Source: Hemibagrus wyckioides (lineage: Eukaryota > Chordata > Actinopteri > Siluriformes > Bagridae). Taken from it: 64,000 nucleotides of DNA. Positions 22,905 to 35,830 of this stretch are shown one piece after another. Where the stretch lies: assembly GCF_019097595.1 (NCBI RefSeq), contig NC_080718.1, forward strand, positions 18,118,657 through 18,182,656. The letters are read 5' to 3'. The notes beneath the pieces are model-generated. The model did no database searches. It saw nothing but the letters and a program-made list of their open reading frames with translations, and had not been told where the DNA came from. The position numbers and the translations under genes are program-made. Positions within the stretch are counted from its first letter, which is position 1, and every line of letters starts with the position of its first letter.

Positions 22905-25900
22905 TTTGTGGCTATATTTTTGATACAGAAAAGAAAGGAGCACAGTCATTCATTCAAAATAAAATGTGAATAATGCAAGCAGATTTTAACATAAAATACA
23001 ATAGATAATTGTCCATCTTAGATAACCTCCATGATCACCATTATATTTGTACCGTGTATGGGGAAGTCGTCTATCAAGAAATTTTGATAGAATGTAAGTC
23101 ACTCATTTATAAGATTTAAACTTGTGAAGTTTTAAACACAACATAAACATAGAAAAATAAAAAAAAACACTTAGAAAGATTAGAAGGTTATGAGTTAAAA
23201 TTCAAGGACCAACAAGGGGATAAGGTTGGCCGCCAAATGCTACAAAACATAAAAGTATACATTTCTTGCAACATTAATTAGTAGGTACTTTCTTGAATGA
23301 TAGAGGAATACAATCAGTATTCATATAGTTATCTAGATACCCCAGTGTGCCATAGTGTTCTTTAGGCTGATGGCATTTGTTTAACAGCCCAAACAATTTT
23401 ATTTAAATGTTGAGCTTTCCCACATATTGTGTATGTACTTAAAGCCTTCTTTTTAAAGATCCCTTTATAGTTTATATGTGTAAAGGTTAAAAAACAGGTG
23501 GATTTTATCTTTTTTTGTTTTTAAGTTGTTCAAATATAGTTTTACAATGTTACTGAACCTTACATCTAGATCTCTAGGAATCTCTAGAGCCCACATACCT
23601 TCAGCTGTAAAGTTACCACTGTTTTTCTTAATGAACTAAGGGAATAGATTCGATAGTTTGTATTTTAGTTGTAATACTACTAAAAGATTATGTGATTTAG
23701 GTGAGGGAGTGTGTTGGTTTAGCTATTTATTTCTGGCTAGTCCATTCTAATCTTTAGTACAAAAAAGACTAAATACACCATAGGCAATTAAAAGATGAAA
23801 AACAATTTACCTATATTATTCTTATTAATAGTACTAATTATGATTACTACCAATTCGTTACAACAACTGTATTTACTGCATTTTTGTAACAAACTGGTGA
23901 CTGCCTGGTGATTTTCCAGTCAAAATCATAAAAACCTAAAATATTTTCTTACCTTTCCAAAACTGTATTTTTCTTCTGCTAAAAAGATTACTCTGGGCTC
24001 CTTTGCATTCCTCAAGAAAATACAAAAATGTGCATACAACAGTTGATTTAGATGCAAAAATTTAAAAAAGAACCTCGATCCAGCGGTCCAACGCACAACC
24101 AAAAGACAATTACATCAGATGCTCATTCGCCAGTAAATGCATCAGCCAGATGTTTGACACTGAACTTAGTCCTCTTTTGATTTTTTTTTTTTTGCATATC
24201 TGCAAGGTGGGCTGTGTGAGGCTCTATGAAGCCAAATATTTCCCACAAACATGCTGTGTTGAGTTAGAAGCCAGACAGACAGTAGTCTGGTCCACAGGCA
24301 AGCCACAATCTTATTTGCATTCCATATCACAAAATAATAAGGTCCTGTGCTTTTATAATAGAACCTTTATGTTACATTTTCATAATTCCTCAAATTCAAA
24401 ATTAATTTGAATTTATTTCCTGAATTGTCCTAGAACTTTGTTTGCAATGCAAATTAATTTCAGCTTCCAGGAACTTGCTGCGCCAACAGCTAACCTTCAC
24501 TCCAATTTTATGGGTAATATCTTCTTGATTACCTATCCCAGAACTTGGATGAACCAAACATTTAGTCCTGAAAGCACTATACTGGTTTGTGAAATATAGG
24601 ACGAAAATAGTTTAGAAGTCTTTTAATTTGCTTCGTTAACTGCTTGATGTAATAACACATGCAAGAAAATTATTTCCCAAATTATTTCATCACTTATACT
24701 AAACAGAATTACTACACTCAAACCTTTTGGTATAGCCAAATTCATCAACATGGAAAATGCATTTAACTAAACCAAGTGTGTACTTTTGCCTTTTATTTCC
24801 ATAATATTTCCTATTTATTACCATTACATCTTGCATCAGTGTGCAGCAAACAGGTTCTTCAGGACTGAAATATTATATACACAAGAACCAAAGTAGCATT
24901 GACAACAACAGGAAAAAGAGAAGCTCAGTATAAGCATTAGCACCAAGTTAAAATCTGAAAGCTGCGTGGTCCAAATAAACTCTTTTATTTGTACAGAGTC
25001 AATCAAAAAATATGAAAAGCATCTGTTTGGACCTAAGTAAAACTCTTAACCCCCAACTGCTAAATTAAATATAGCATATTTTTTGCAGCTCCTTGTTTAG
25101 ATTTTTAGATTAGAGTTTGGCTTTAGGTGCTGTGAAGCTTTACAGACAAACATAGCAGTTAGGAATAGCAATTTCTTGATGGCCTCAGACCATCATTAGT
25201 TACTTGCTACAGGAAAAAAAAATACAAACATATATATATATATATATATATATACTGATCTATACTGACCATGCATATTTCCACACAGACCCTGGAGCTA
25301 AGCTGCTACACTACATGGTTAGATATGTCCACTGAAAAAGTTCCTCTGGAAAAAAAAAATCTTTTTCCTATTTAATCAATGGTTTTGTTTAGTTTGGTTG
25401 CAGTTTTTTATAACGCAATTTATAAACTTTTTTATCTGATCTATTTTTATCTAATTTCATATTGAGAGTTTCCTCTGTGTGTATGTGTATGAAGAATATA
25501 TGTAGATAGATTTGTCGTATATTGTATTTTTGGAGGAATACAAACACATTTTTTGTTGTTAATTTTGTACATCAAATCTCATTTTCAGATACACAGTTTC
25601 CCGGCAGTATATATACACATACAAATTAGCTTGATGGTGTTTTTGCATGCTGCTGCGGTAAAAAAAAAAAAAAAAAAAATAAAAAAAATAAATAAAATAA
25701 GATCATCAGGGTGATGAAAGTGTACATATTTGCATAGGATTTTTCCTCATTATTTTAGGACACATGTATAAGACCAAACAGTATCATAGAGAAATATAAA
25801 AATTGCCAGTTCCAGTGTTTATCCTATTAGCTCTGTTTCATCCAAATAAGAAATGGTATTTCTTGCCTACAGTACAATGTTTCAGATGCAAATGGCTAGA

Positions 25901-26993
25901 ATAGGTGAGATGACTTAATATGAAACAGACATGGCTATGGAAATATTTTCAGGTCTTGTATAATCAGGTTAGGAGGACTGGGGCACAGTTGGCATTCTAG
26001 CTTATCCCAAAGGTGTTCAGTGGGGTTGAGTTCAGGGCTTTTTGCAATATACTTTTTCTTCTACAACAACCATGGCATATCATGTCTTTATGGTCCTCAT
26101 TTTGTGCACAGGGGAGTCATCATGCGTCACCAGGTTTGGTCTCTTTAGTTTCACTTCACTTCCATTTTCTAAAACAATGCAATGATATGAACAACCTTGT
26201 TTTAGTAAATCATAAGAAATATTTACTACTTTACTGTATGCATTAAAATAAATGTGCAATCTTGTTTTTAGAATACATCAAAATCAGTCTGAACTCATGA
26301 CAACAGATACGAAGAATGTATCCAATCAACAGCAATCAAATTTAGCAAAATATGAAGAATGGGACCCGATTCACTGAAGAAGTCAGTTCTAACAATTCTT
26401 TTTATTGATTTCCTTCCCATCTGGTTTGTACAACCAACAATTTCAATATTTCAGATTTCCACATACTTGGTTCCTGTTTGTAAGCAGCTTTTTAAAAACT
26501 ATTTGCAGCCCAAAAACAGAGAAAATTCATTCTCTCTTAGCCTCAGTTCAAATGCTAAAGAGATTTTGTAAACAAAGTACACTCTCATCCACTTTAATAG
26601 GAACACCTGTCTATCTGCTTGTTTATGCAGCTGCCACTCACTCAGGATTTTTATTACATTATTCTGTGCAAATCCCAGGAGATGGGCACCAACAACGTAA
26701 AATAGTTCAAGTCACAGAGATCACACCTTTTCCCCCATTCTGATGGTTGATGTGAACATTTCCTCAAGATGCTGGCCTGTACCTATGTGATTTTATGCAC
26801 TGTGCTGCTGCCACCTAATTGAATAACTGCATGAATGAGCAGCCATATAGGCGTTCCTAATAAAATGCTTAGTGAGTGTATATCATCACTATCATAACAC
26901 TCATACTCCACTAACGAATCATTCATTTATAATTTCATTATCAAAGTTCAGTGCATTTCTAATTAAAAACGGCATTGTGTTTCTGATCGTGTG
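22905..26993. other. Gene-poor spacer between adgrf3 and slc5a6
   Basis: No supported coding exon. Contents seen: an AT run at 25229-25253, a poly(A) tract at 25661-25690, a Tc1-like scrap at about 25990-26125 ('cccaaaggtgttcagtggggttgag') and the MITE at 26580-26880. The right part probably includes the slc5a6 3' UTR (minus-strand AATAAA at 26401-26406). The left part should hold the adgrf3 promoter, but I see no distinctive motif. Confidence 0.5.
26580..26880. mobile_element. Non-autonomous DNA transposon (MITE), about 300 bp
   Basis: Ends are inverted copies: CACTCTCATCCACTTTAATA on the left and AATAAAATGCTTAGTGAGTG on the right, with a 'taggaacacctgt' box inside. A related copy is at 31205-31505. 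No coding capacity. Confidence 0.65.
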
Positions 26994-29900
26994 TCACACG
27001 GAGGTTTCCTTTTCTAAATAAGATCTTTGGCTCAGTGGCAAAAAAGTCTCTTGCTCTTCTTCTGTTCCAGTATTCTTCTCTGGCTTGGCAACACCATTCA
27101 TTTGTTCACAATGTGCAGCAATTTGCTAAAAAAACAAAAAAAACAAAAATAGACTGTGGTCAGTAATCACAATCGAAAACAATGCAATCTAATGTGCTGG
27201 ATGGTTCGATTACAATCTTCTTTTCACTTCTATTACCCTGTGGTCCGGAGGTGAGCTACAGCAAAGCTTGGGTTTTAGTAGGATTCGCAGGAAAAAACAT
27301 ATGTTATCCAGCAGAGGATAAACTGTGCCAGCTGTTACATCACTTTTCTTCATGGGACCTAATTGAACAAAGACAGTCGGGAAGATTAGTTTTCATGCTT
27401 TTACACAAGAATACAGAAGAAGAAGAATACAGAAGAAGAAGAAGGAAGAAGAAGAAGAAGAAGAAGAAGAAGAAATACATCTTCAGGAACGGTTTTATCC
27501 TGGTCCAGCTACTGGTGGCTCTGAGCTAATCTAGGGACTATTGAACACATGGCAAGAACACATTCCCAGGGGTGTGTCACCAGTCCATCATAAAGCACCA
27601 AACACACACATTCTCACACTATACACCATGTGGCAATTTAGCCAGTTCACTTACAGTGGGAGTAAACTGGAGAATAAACAATATCTACTAAAGATAATTG
27701 CATACACATCAAGTATTGTCATCAAACAGGGTTTAGGTCCACAAATATTGTCATACCTGTGATGAGACTGACAAGAAGGCCAATAATAACCACCACAGTG
27801 GAGTTGAGAGCGCTGTACCACATATAGGACAGGGAATAGAAGCCCTGCAGCCCAGCAGATTTACTAAAGAGACAAACAGAGAGTACTGTACCTAATAATA
27901 CATAAACGATAAAATAAAGTTTACAATACTGATAACAAAAACCACAATGGAGAATAAAATAACCCCATGTAGTGTTAAAAGGGCCCCCTCACCTCATTTT
28001 CATAACTAGCTTCTTACTGTTATCTACAGCTTTTGTCGTAAATTTAGCACAAACTGCACAGTAAACAATTTTTTTTCTTCAGTCGAAAGAATCTTTCTGT
28101 ATCTGTTTCCTTGCTCATTTGAGTTAGGTGCAATGATACTTGAAATTAACTGACATCAATCAGAATTAGCCATCTTTTTACTTCATCTAATAATTAACAA
28201 AACTTACAGATGCCAGCTACTTTAAGCAAACTGTAAGCAGGTCGATGCCATTTGCTGTAAGAAGTAATAGGCTTGGGTTAATATGTCTGCATATTCAGTA
28301 CACATATACACCAACCAGGGATAACATTATGACCACCTGCCTAATATTGGTGTTGGTCTCCCTTTTGCTGCCAAAACAGCCCTGACCCTTCATGCATCGT
28401 GTATTCTGACACCTTTATCATAACCAACATTAAATTCTTCAGCAATCTGAGCAACAGTAGCTCGTCTGTTGGATCGGATCACATGGGCCAGCTTTCACTC
28501 CCCACATGCATCAATGACCATTGGTCGCCCATGACCCTGTCACCGATTCACCACTGTTCCTTCCTTGGACCACTTTTGATAGATACTGACCACTGCAGAC
28601 CGGGAACACACCACAAGAGCTGCAGTATTGGAGATGCTCTGATCCAGTTGTTTAGCCATCACAATTTGGCCCTTGTCAAACTCGCTCAAATCCTTACACT
28701 TGCCCATTTTTCTTGCTTTTAACACATCAACTGTTGAGTAACACAGTTAGTGACACAGTTGAGTAACACAGTTAGTGACACAGTTGAGTAACACAGAACT
28801 GTTGAGCAAGTGACAAAATGTTCACTTCCTGCTTAATATATCCCACCCACAAACAGGTGCCATGATGAGGAGATAATCAGTGTTATTCACAGCACCTCTC
28901 AGTGGTCATAATGTTATGCCTGTTCAGTGTATGTCTTTTTTTTTGTTTGTTTAAGTTTCTGGTTATTCACCTTTAAAAACATGAACTACACGTTTAATGT
29001 TTTAAAAAGCTGAATGTCTAATTTTTTTTTATTTATATAACTAAAGTATACTATGTTGTAAATTATCAAGAGAAGATATAAGATCAAAATGCATTAATCA
29101 TGTTGTATTTTGTACATATATCTGATATATAAAAATAAAAAATAAATCCATCTATAACTGCTTTCAAATATAAATCGATGACCTTTAACACATTTAATAA
29201 ATCCTGATTACAGTGACCTCTGTTGGCTTTAAATTGCATTGACTGCTATGAGATCCTCATAGTTTAAACTCTAGATCAGAGCTTCCCAAACTTCAGAGGG
29301 GTAAGGCCCCCCAAATACATAGCAAAAGCTCCACGCCCCCCCCCCAACCTCTTTGTTTAAAAAATACAGTATATTGATTAATAGTATAAAGATATATTTA
29401 TACATATATTTGCATATTAGATATATTTAATAAAGCAGATTGTCTCTTTGCATGAAATTATCAACATTTATTAACCAGTTTGTAAGAATTTCATGTGAAT
29501 AATGAGAACTACCATAAAATGTAATATTTTTATATGCTGGTGAAAATAAGATGTAAAGATTCTTTACAAATATATTTAAATCGTTAACACTACATACTGT
29601 CTGCATACTATTTACAATTATATTGAATCAAAGTGTGTAACAGAAGCTTTTTATATTCTATTCTAAAATATTTTAATATTTTGATTTAGCTGTTTGGGAA
29701 GCACTGCTCTAGATATTCAAAGACTACAAAAACACCATTCTAAGAACCATGATAAAGCTTTTATTTTTAAATCATTCTTCTACATAAAGGAGGAGTGTGT
29801 TTGTTACTACGGGGTAATGTGCCTAATTTGACATTTTTGACCAATGAAATATGACTTGTTTGTAGATCATAACTAAGAGACTAAGAGATTGAGACTACAA

Positions 29901-32900
29901 GCTGTGCGTATAAGATATATAATCTTGTTTTTTCTATATGCTGGTGGAGATGATCTGAAGAATTGGAGTTAGTAAGATCATTCTACCAGGCTTGGAGTAC
30001 CGCAATAAATCATTTGATGAACAAAAACATTTCTGTTTCTCTTTTAGTATGAAATACAGCCAGTGTTGAAAGTATAATATTTTTTTCCAATTTTCACAAA
30101 AACAGACACACGATCAGTAGTTATTATTATTTTAAAAAAAACCAGACAGTTGACTGACTAGTTGTGAAAAATTATCAATGACTTTTAAATATCTGAATAA
30201 ATCACTTCATATTCATAAGCCACTGATAATGTTTACAGAAGGTCAGTGTCAGAATGTTACCTCAGTTTATCAGTGGCTGGAGTTAATATGGAACTCATTG
30301 TAGTCAAGGTCATATTTTCTGTTGGCACTGGATAAGTGCCATTATGTGGAAGTTGAATAGCAGCATTTGACATCTGAGCCACAAATCCACCAATGCCAAC
30401 CCAGAAGGCCATGATGAGCCCAGCAACCAGTCCTGTTACAGCACCCTACAGAAATAAAACCAAACAGGTTTCTCTCTGTGGCCTTGCTCATTATTCAATG
30501 CACAAATATTAGGTGAAAAATACTCACAGTGCTATTGGCCCAAGGGAAAAATATCCCAAGACAGAAGAGTCCCAGCAGGGGACCACCTACCATCCCAAAG
30601 ATACTGAGAGCTGCCTGGATATAAGAAATTTGAGGCATATTCATTCAGAGTGAGAGCTGAAGCATACTTTTCAGTTAGGTTTTCGTTTGTTATTTCTGCT
30701 GATTGTTTAATGGGGATGCTTTGGAGATAGCTGTAACTGAGACTAAAATTCAATTGTGCTTACCTGCAAGACAGAACTGTTCATCAGATGGACAGCATAT
30801 GCCATAGCAAGGCATAAAAGGCCATATGCAAAGGCTAGATTAGAAATAAAATAAACAAAGACCACAAACTGAAAATAAGCTTATATGTACGATTTAACAA
30901 CAACGACATTAGTAATCATTTTAATCATCATTGTTAATCTAATTATATTTTCTGCATAATAAAAAAAATCCACTCAAATTCAGTACAAACATTAAGTAGA
31001 CAAGACATCCATGTATAAAGACTCACCGAGTATCTTGGACAGTAGTGTGGCTCTAGCCTCTGACATAGAAGGATAATGAGGCTTAATGAAATCCTCCATT
31101 GTTACTGTGGCCAAGGAGTTGAAAGCTGAAGATATTGTGCTTTGGACATGGGAAAAGCATCCATAAATTAATACATATATACTGCTCTATTCGTAATAAT
31201 AACTTTATAGGAATAGTCATAGGAACACCTGCGCATCTGTCCATTCACGTAAATATCAGTCAATCATGTGGCAGAAGTGTACCAGGTAAAATTCTTTACA
31301 GTTAATATAGGCCAAGAGCTTCAGTAAATATTTACATCAGTTATCAGAAAGATAAAAAAAACGTGTTAAATGTGAACATTAACTAAGGGTCCTGACCTGT
31401 ATTTGTATAACTACAAGCACTCTGTGCTGCTACATGATTGTCTGAGGGCACAAATGAATAAAAGGAACCTTAATTGTACAGGTGTTCCTATTAAAGTGGC
31501 TGGTGAGTACATACTTCAAACTCAGTCACTAAACAAGGCAACAACATGATCAAGTTATGAACTCCTGGAGAGTGACTGAATGAAAAGTTATCAAAGGGTA
31601 TCAGAACAGAAACAATATAACTTGTCGTTTTCTTATTAACACATTTTATTTGCTTAAGGACTGTTTCCTCTGGTCAAATAGTTTTGCTCAAAACTATTTC
31701 CATAGTTAGGAAGCACACTAAAAGTCGCAGTTCCACAAGGGTTACAATCAGGAATCATTGTTTGTCAAAAACAAACAACTCCGCTTTTTTAAGCTTCTGT
31801 GTGGTTTCCTGTTTTCACGTCTTAGATTTTTTGTCAGATTTTAATATAAAATATTGCCCAATTAATGGCATGATGGTGTTTGAGCAATTCCTCAATGTGT
31901 TTCATTCCATTTAAGTTATTTTATTATGCAGATGTATCAAATTAGAGTGTTTCTTCTTTATATGAAATGTGAAGGTGTTCTTTGAGGTATAGTTGGTGTT
32001 AGAATGTTTGTAATAAATACAATTCTTACCATTTTAAGCACAAATGTTAAGCCCATGCTTGTTTTCAGTAGGCAAACACTAAATACTAAAACCCCTAACA
32101 CACAGTAATCTGCTCCTGTCACAGGATTTGTTGTTTGCCTTCTAAATGCAGTAGCTTGTCCATACCTTAATGATGCACTGAATAAGCATGCAACAAACAG
32201 TCCAGGCAGTCCAGGAATGTCCTGCAGCATGTCCATGACAAAGTATAGGACCATCTATTGTTCAATATCACATAAATGTAAAGACAAAAATTGAAAAAGA
32301 TGTAACCAGTTGGACGCATTGTGAACAGATAAAAGAATATTTTCATAACGCTGACCTGATCTTTAGATGTGACATTCTGTTTGATTAAGGGACTGTTATC
32401 ACTGTAACATGCAAACATAACAAGTCCCATCAGACAGCTTAGACCCAAAGCAACCTGAAGGCAGGGAAACACCATGTAGCATGACCTACAAGGCAACATA
32501 TAGGCTATCAGTTTGGGCTACAGAGAGGAAACATCCGGCTTCAACATGCCAGTGTTACAGCAAAATTTTACTTACATTATAGCTTCTTTCTCTGTGCGAG
32601 AGCTAAGGTACCTCTGCACTTGTGCCTGGTTCACACCATATAAAGAGAGCATCAGAAACACACCACCAAATCCCAACGTCCAGAAGGTGTGTCTCACAGT
32701 CGGGTCAGGATTTAGGCTTAAAGGAGGGAGAGAAATACAATTAAAAGACCAACTACAGATCTCAAGGGATGTTATGTTGTTAATTGGTTGAAAAAACAAT
32801 CCCCCAAATTCGTAGGGAAACCCAAAACAACTCAGTAACATTTCTTGTTTGTATTCAAGAAAAAAAATTCTCACTCAATTCCAGAGATCAGGCCTCCCTC

Positions 32901-35029
32901 TGTAACCTTCCTCCAAACCTCAGAAAGACCACCAGCCTGCTGTACACCCACTATGATGACAGCAAGCTGACCTGCAAACATCACCACCGTCTGAAAAACG
33001 TCTGTCCAGATGACTGCTTTCAGACCACCCTGTGCAAGTGCAACACCAAATATTGAAGACAGACTTCCATGGGGACATCAGCATGCTTTCATATTTGAAG
33101 GATAACACAAAAAAAAAAACACCAACAGTATTTACCAGTGCTGTGTATATTGTGCACACTAGTCCAGTTGCTAATACTGTTCCCCACAAGTGGAAACCAG
33201 TAACTAAATGTAGAACAGGAAGACAACATCAAAAGAAAACAAAATCAGTGAAGAATGCTGGATCTTGTTGAAAATTAAGTAACAAATACGAGGGACTCTC
33301 TAGAAAAATCTTTTGAATTTTTTTGCTTCTTTTAAATTCTAGTTTCAACCAAAATAGGGTTTTTCTGTGCAATGCAATGCAATAAAAAGAATTGTTATTA
33401 ATTATAATGTTCTCTTCATAAGATTATATAAATGAAATAGAATATTATATATATTTTTGTTTTTAGATGCTTTAACTCATTTCAAGCTTTAAAATAAAGA
33501 AAATATTGCATCTTTCTCTAAGTAAATGCAAAGAATTAAATCATCTGCCAATAGTACAAGAACTATATATAGTTAAAAGTACATGTGAAGTGTTTTCTAG
33601 GTCACCACACGTTCATAATAGTAACATAAATGATGTTAGATAGCTCTAAATATTTTGACCAGCATAATGTTGTGTAATGATGACCGCCCCCCCCAATGTA
33701 CTGATTTCCCTTTTTATTAAATTCTAAATTTAATAAAAGAAAGAGCTGCATTCACCTGCATTCAGTGCAAGAGCTGGAGTATATACACCAACACCCATAT
33801 AAATAACCTGTATGTACAGGAAGAACAAGCAATGATTGATGTAACACAAAATTGAGATTTTAATTTAAAAAAAAGTCTCTTGAAAGTGCTTATTGTATCA
33901 TACACTGACCAGGCATAACATTATGACCACCTGCCTAATATTGTGTTGGTCTCCCTTTTGCTGGCAAAACAGCCCTGACCCATCATGCACTGTGTATTTT
34001 GGCACGTTTCTATCTGAACCAGCATTAACTTGCAATTTGAGCAACAGTAGCTCGTCTGTTGGATCTGATCACACAGGCCAGCCTTCGCTCCCCAAGTACA
34101 TCAATGAGCCATGACCGCCCATGACTCTGTTGTCGGTTCACCACTGTTTCTGCCTTGGACCACTTTTGATAGACCACTGCAGACCGGGAACACCCCACAA
34201 GAGCTGCAGTTTTGGAGATGCTCTGATCCAGTCATCTAGCCATCACAATTTGGCTCATCGCCAAACTCGCTCAAATCCTTACGCTTGCCCATTTTTCCTG
34301 CTTCTAACACATCAACTTTGAGAACAAAATGTTCATTTGCTGCCTAATATATCCCACCCACTAACAGGTGCCATGATGAGGAGATAATCAGTGTTATTCA
34401 CTTCACCTCTCAGTGCTCAAAATGTTATGCCTGATCGGTGTATGTTTCTACTGAAGTAGAATTTACCATCTGAAAAATGAAGGTCACCGTCCCACATATT
34501 CTGACTGCTTTCGAGAAACGCAGCTCCAGATACTGTGATAACAAAACAACGAAAGAATTCATGTTTTTAAATGTATAACATTCTCGCATTTAGTTTGTTT
34601 TGCTGTGACGTCCGAGTTGAGGCCTTTCCACACTTAAAGACATAAACACACATTAGTAAAATGATATAAGATTAAAGCTACCTGATAAGCACTAGTGAGA
34701 TTAAGTCTGTAGAACACTGGAATGAAGACATGGGCTGGGATCAGGAGCCCCAGAATATATGCGCAACCAATGAACCAGTACTGTGTGCCATTGGTGTAGA
34801 TCTCTGCTGGCGTCCCCACTATAGCAACAGCGGATTGGAATGAGGCCATGAGAGAGAGGGAAAGGGGCAGGCACCTCATGCTCCTGTCCGCCAACAGGAA
34901 CTCCTGTGTGGTCTTCTGCCGTCCTCCAGTGAGGGCATAATACAGCCCTATGGCTATGGAAGCCACCAGGAGCAAAGCAAATAACACAAAGTCAATGGGA
35001 GTGAAGTACTTCTGTCCAGGGCCGTCCAT
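26994..35029 (-). CDS. slc5a6: SLC5A6, sodium-dependent multivitamin transporter (SMVT)
   Basis: Plasma-membrane sodium symporter for biotin, pantothenate and lipoate. Exons, 5' to 3': 35029-34682, 34532-34467, 33807-33756, 33203-33136, 33029-32875, 32716-32576, 32485-32356, 32254-32166, 31139-31027, 30834-30764, 30614-30528, 30445-30261, 27863-27757, 27358-27237, 27125-26994; 621 aa (human about 635), all phases consistent. The match to SLC5A6 is strong along the whole chain: [20 protein letters not shown] and GTQYWFIGC near the N-terminus, [20 protein letters not shown] in the middle, [17 protein letters not shown] for the sodium-site helix, and [15 protein letters not shown] near the C-terminus. 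The cytoplasmic tail ends ...LEKETSV, a possible PDZ-ligand end. Introns hold several transposon fossils; the largest runs from 30260 to 27864. An upstream exon may add four residues (see findings). Head-to-head with cenpo. Confidence 0.95.
27416..27474. repeat. (AAG)n microsatellite in an slc5a6 intron
   Basis: Interrupted GAA/AAG repeats, with about 12 uninterrupted units in the right part. It is a purine-only tract in the intron between exons 27863-27757 and 27358-27237. Confidence 0.95.
28309..28929 (-). mobile_element. Tc1-like element with transposase N-terminus fossil
   Basis: Bounded by TA, with ends CACCAACCAGGGATAACATT and the inverted ...AATGTTATGCCTGTTCAGTG. On the minus strand at about 28725-28540 it encodes the paired-like helix-turn-helix start of a Tc1 transposase ([20 protein letters not shown], then a [19 protein letters not shown] segment). 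The catalytic half is absent. Intronic in slc5a6. Confidence 0.8.
29277..29706. mobile_element. hAT-type MITE, 430 bp, with perfect 8-bp target duplication
   Basis: Terminal inverted repeats CAGAGCTTCCCAAAC and CAGTGCTTCCCAAAC (as reverse complement) are flanked by identical 8-bp sequences CTCTAGAT at 29269-29276 and 29707-29714. The interior is AT-rich with a run of C at about 29337-29345 and no open frame. It lies in the largest slc5a6 intron. Confidence 0.88.
31205..31505. mobile_element. MITE related to the copy at 26580-26880
   Basis: Starts near 'cataggaacacctg' and ends 'caggtgttcctattaaagtg', giving imperfect inverted ends. No coding capacity. Intronic in slc5a6. Confidence 0.55.
33903..34440 (-). 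mobile_element. Tc1-like element, degraded
   Basis: TA-flanked, with ends CACTGACCAGGCATAACATT and the inverted ...ATGTTATGCCTGATCGGTG. Same family as 28309-28929. The transposase N-terminal region, on the minus strand, is broken by frameshifts. Intronic in slc5a6. Confidence 0.8.
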
Positions 35030-35830
35030 GCTGATAAGTTCAAGGCTTTAGTTAGGGGCTGGGAATAGGACAGTGTTGTAGCAGCCATCCATGAGGAACA
35101 CATGAGCACCTGCTCCTTTAATAAGAGTTACCTGTGTAGGATTTATCATTATACTAAAGAGATTTCAGTAACACGAATTAGAAGAAGCAATACCAAGTAC
35201 AGACGAAACTTAACGCAATATTTTACGATGGAAATAAAGGTGATTAAGTAAATATATATTTAAATGGTTAAATGAAAGAATAGTTAAATATATAAAACCA
35301 GTTAAATGTTTTAGACTTTTTCACCATTAGTTAAAACACTGCAGATTCAAATAGAACTTCCTTGATAAAGTCATAACTTTACAAAACATTATTACGCGAA
35401 AAGCCCAAGTGCGTTACCTGTGCGTCATGGCGAGTTCGTCGACAAATCACTTGTATCTACTAAACACATGGGTTTTTCTGTCTCTGAGCTACTGCCCAGA
35501 CTACATTCCTACAACCTGATCGCGCCACCGTTACTGAACACTCACCCTTTTGTTTTCTCCCACATTTTTTATCACTCACGAATGTGTATTTCTGACTGCA
35601 CACACTAATTCACGCTCAGTGAGGGAATGAGAGGTCATTGTGTTACTATGCACCGGGAAGCGCAATACACGCCTCTTGTTTGCGCAAACCAAACGCCGCG
35701 TCGATGCTCTCGGGCGAGTTTACCTCTGACGTCTACTTCCGCGTGACCTCACGTCCAGGTTGGAATTGAGGAAGGCGGCAGATTTGAAGACCTGTGTTGC
35801 AGGGAGGAGAAAAAATAAATACTGGTTCAA
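35030..35830. promoter_or_regulatory. Bidirectional promoter region of slc5a6 and cenpo
   Basis: The two genes diverge from here with 801 bp between their ATGs. A probable slc5a6 5' exon ends at 35419 (donor GTAACG after ATGACGCACAG in minus sense). Between it and cenpo the sequence becomes CpG-rich (about 35640-35760). It holds a CRE-like TGACGTCT (35727-35734), an ETS-like ACTTCCG directly after it, and GCGTGACCTCACG. CCAAT motifs lie further in, within cenpo intron 1 (around 36037 and 36080). TSS positions are inferred. Confidence 0.6.

Noticed and set aside
24150..24410. 86-residue frame in the adgrf3-slc5a6 spacer
   Set aside because: No homology, no splice context and flanked by AT-rich non-coding sequence.
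26405..26743. 112-residue frame in the same spacer
   Set aside because: It overlaps a MITE and has no recognisable domain.
27182..27529. 115-residue plus-strand open frame containing a lysine/arginine run
   Set aside because: It lies opposite an slc5a6 exon and the run is the translation of the AAG microsatellite.
28399..28722. 107-residue plus-strand frame (similar ones at 33893-34321 and 45575-45781)
   Set aside because: Antisense of the Tc1 transposase N-terminal fossil; it recurs because the transposon recurs.
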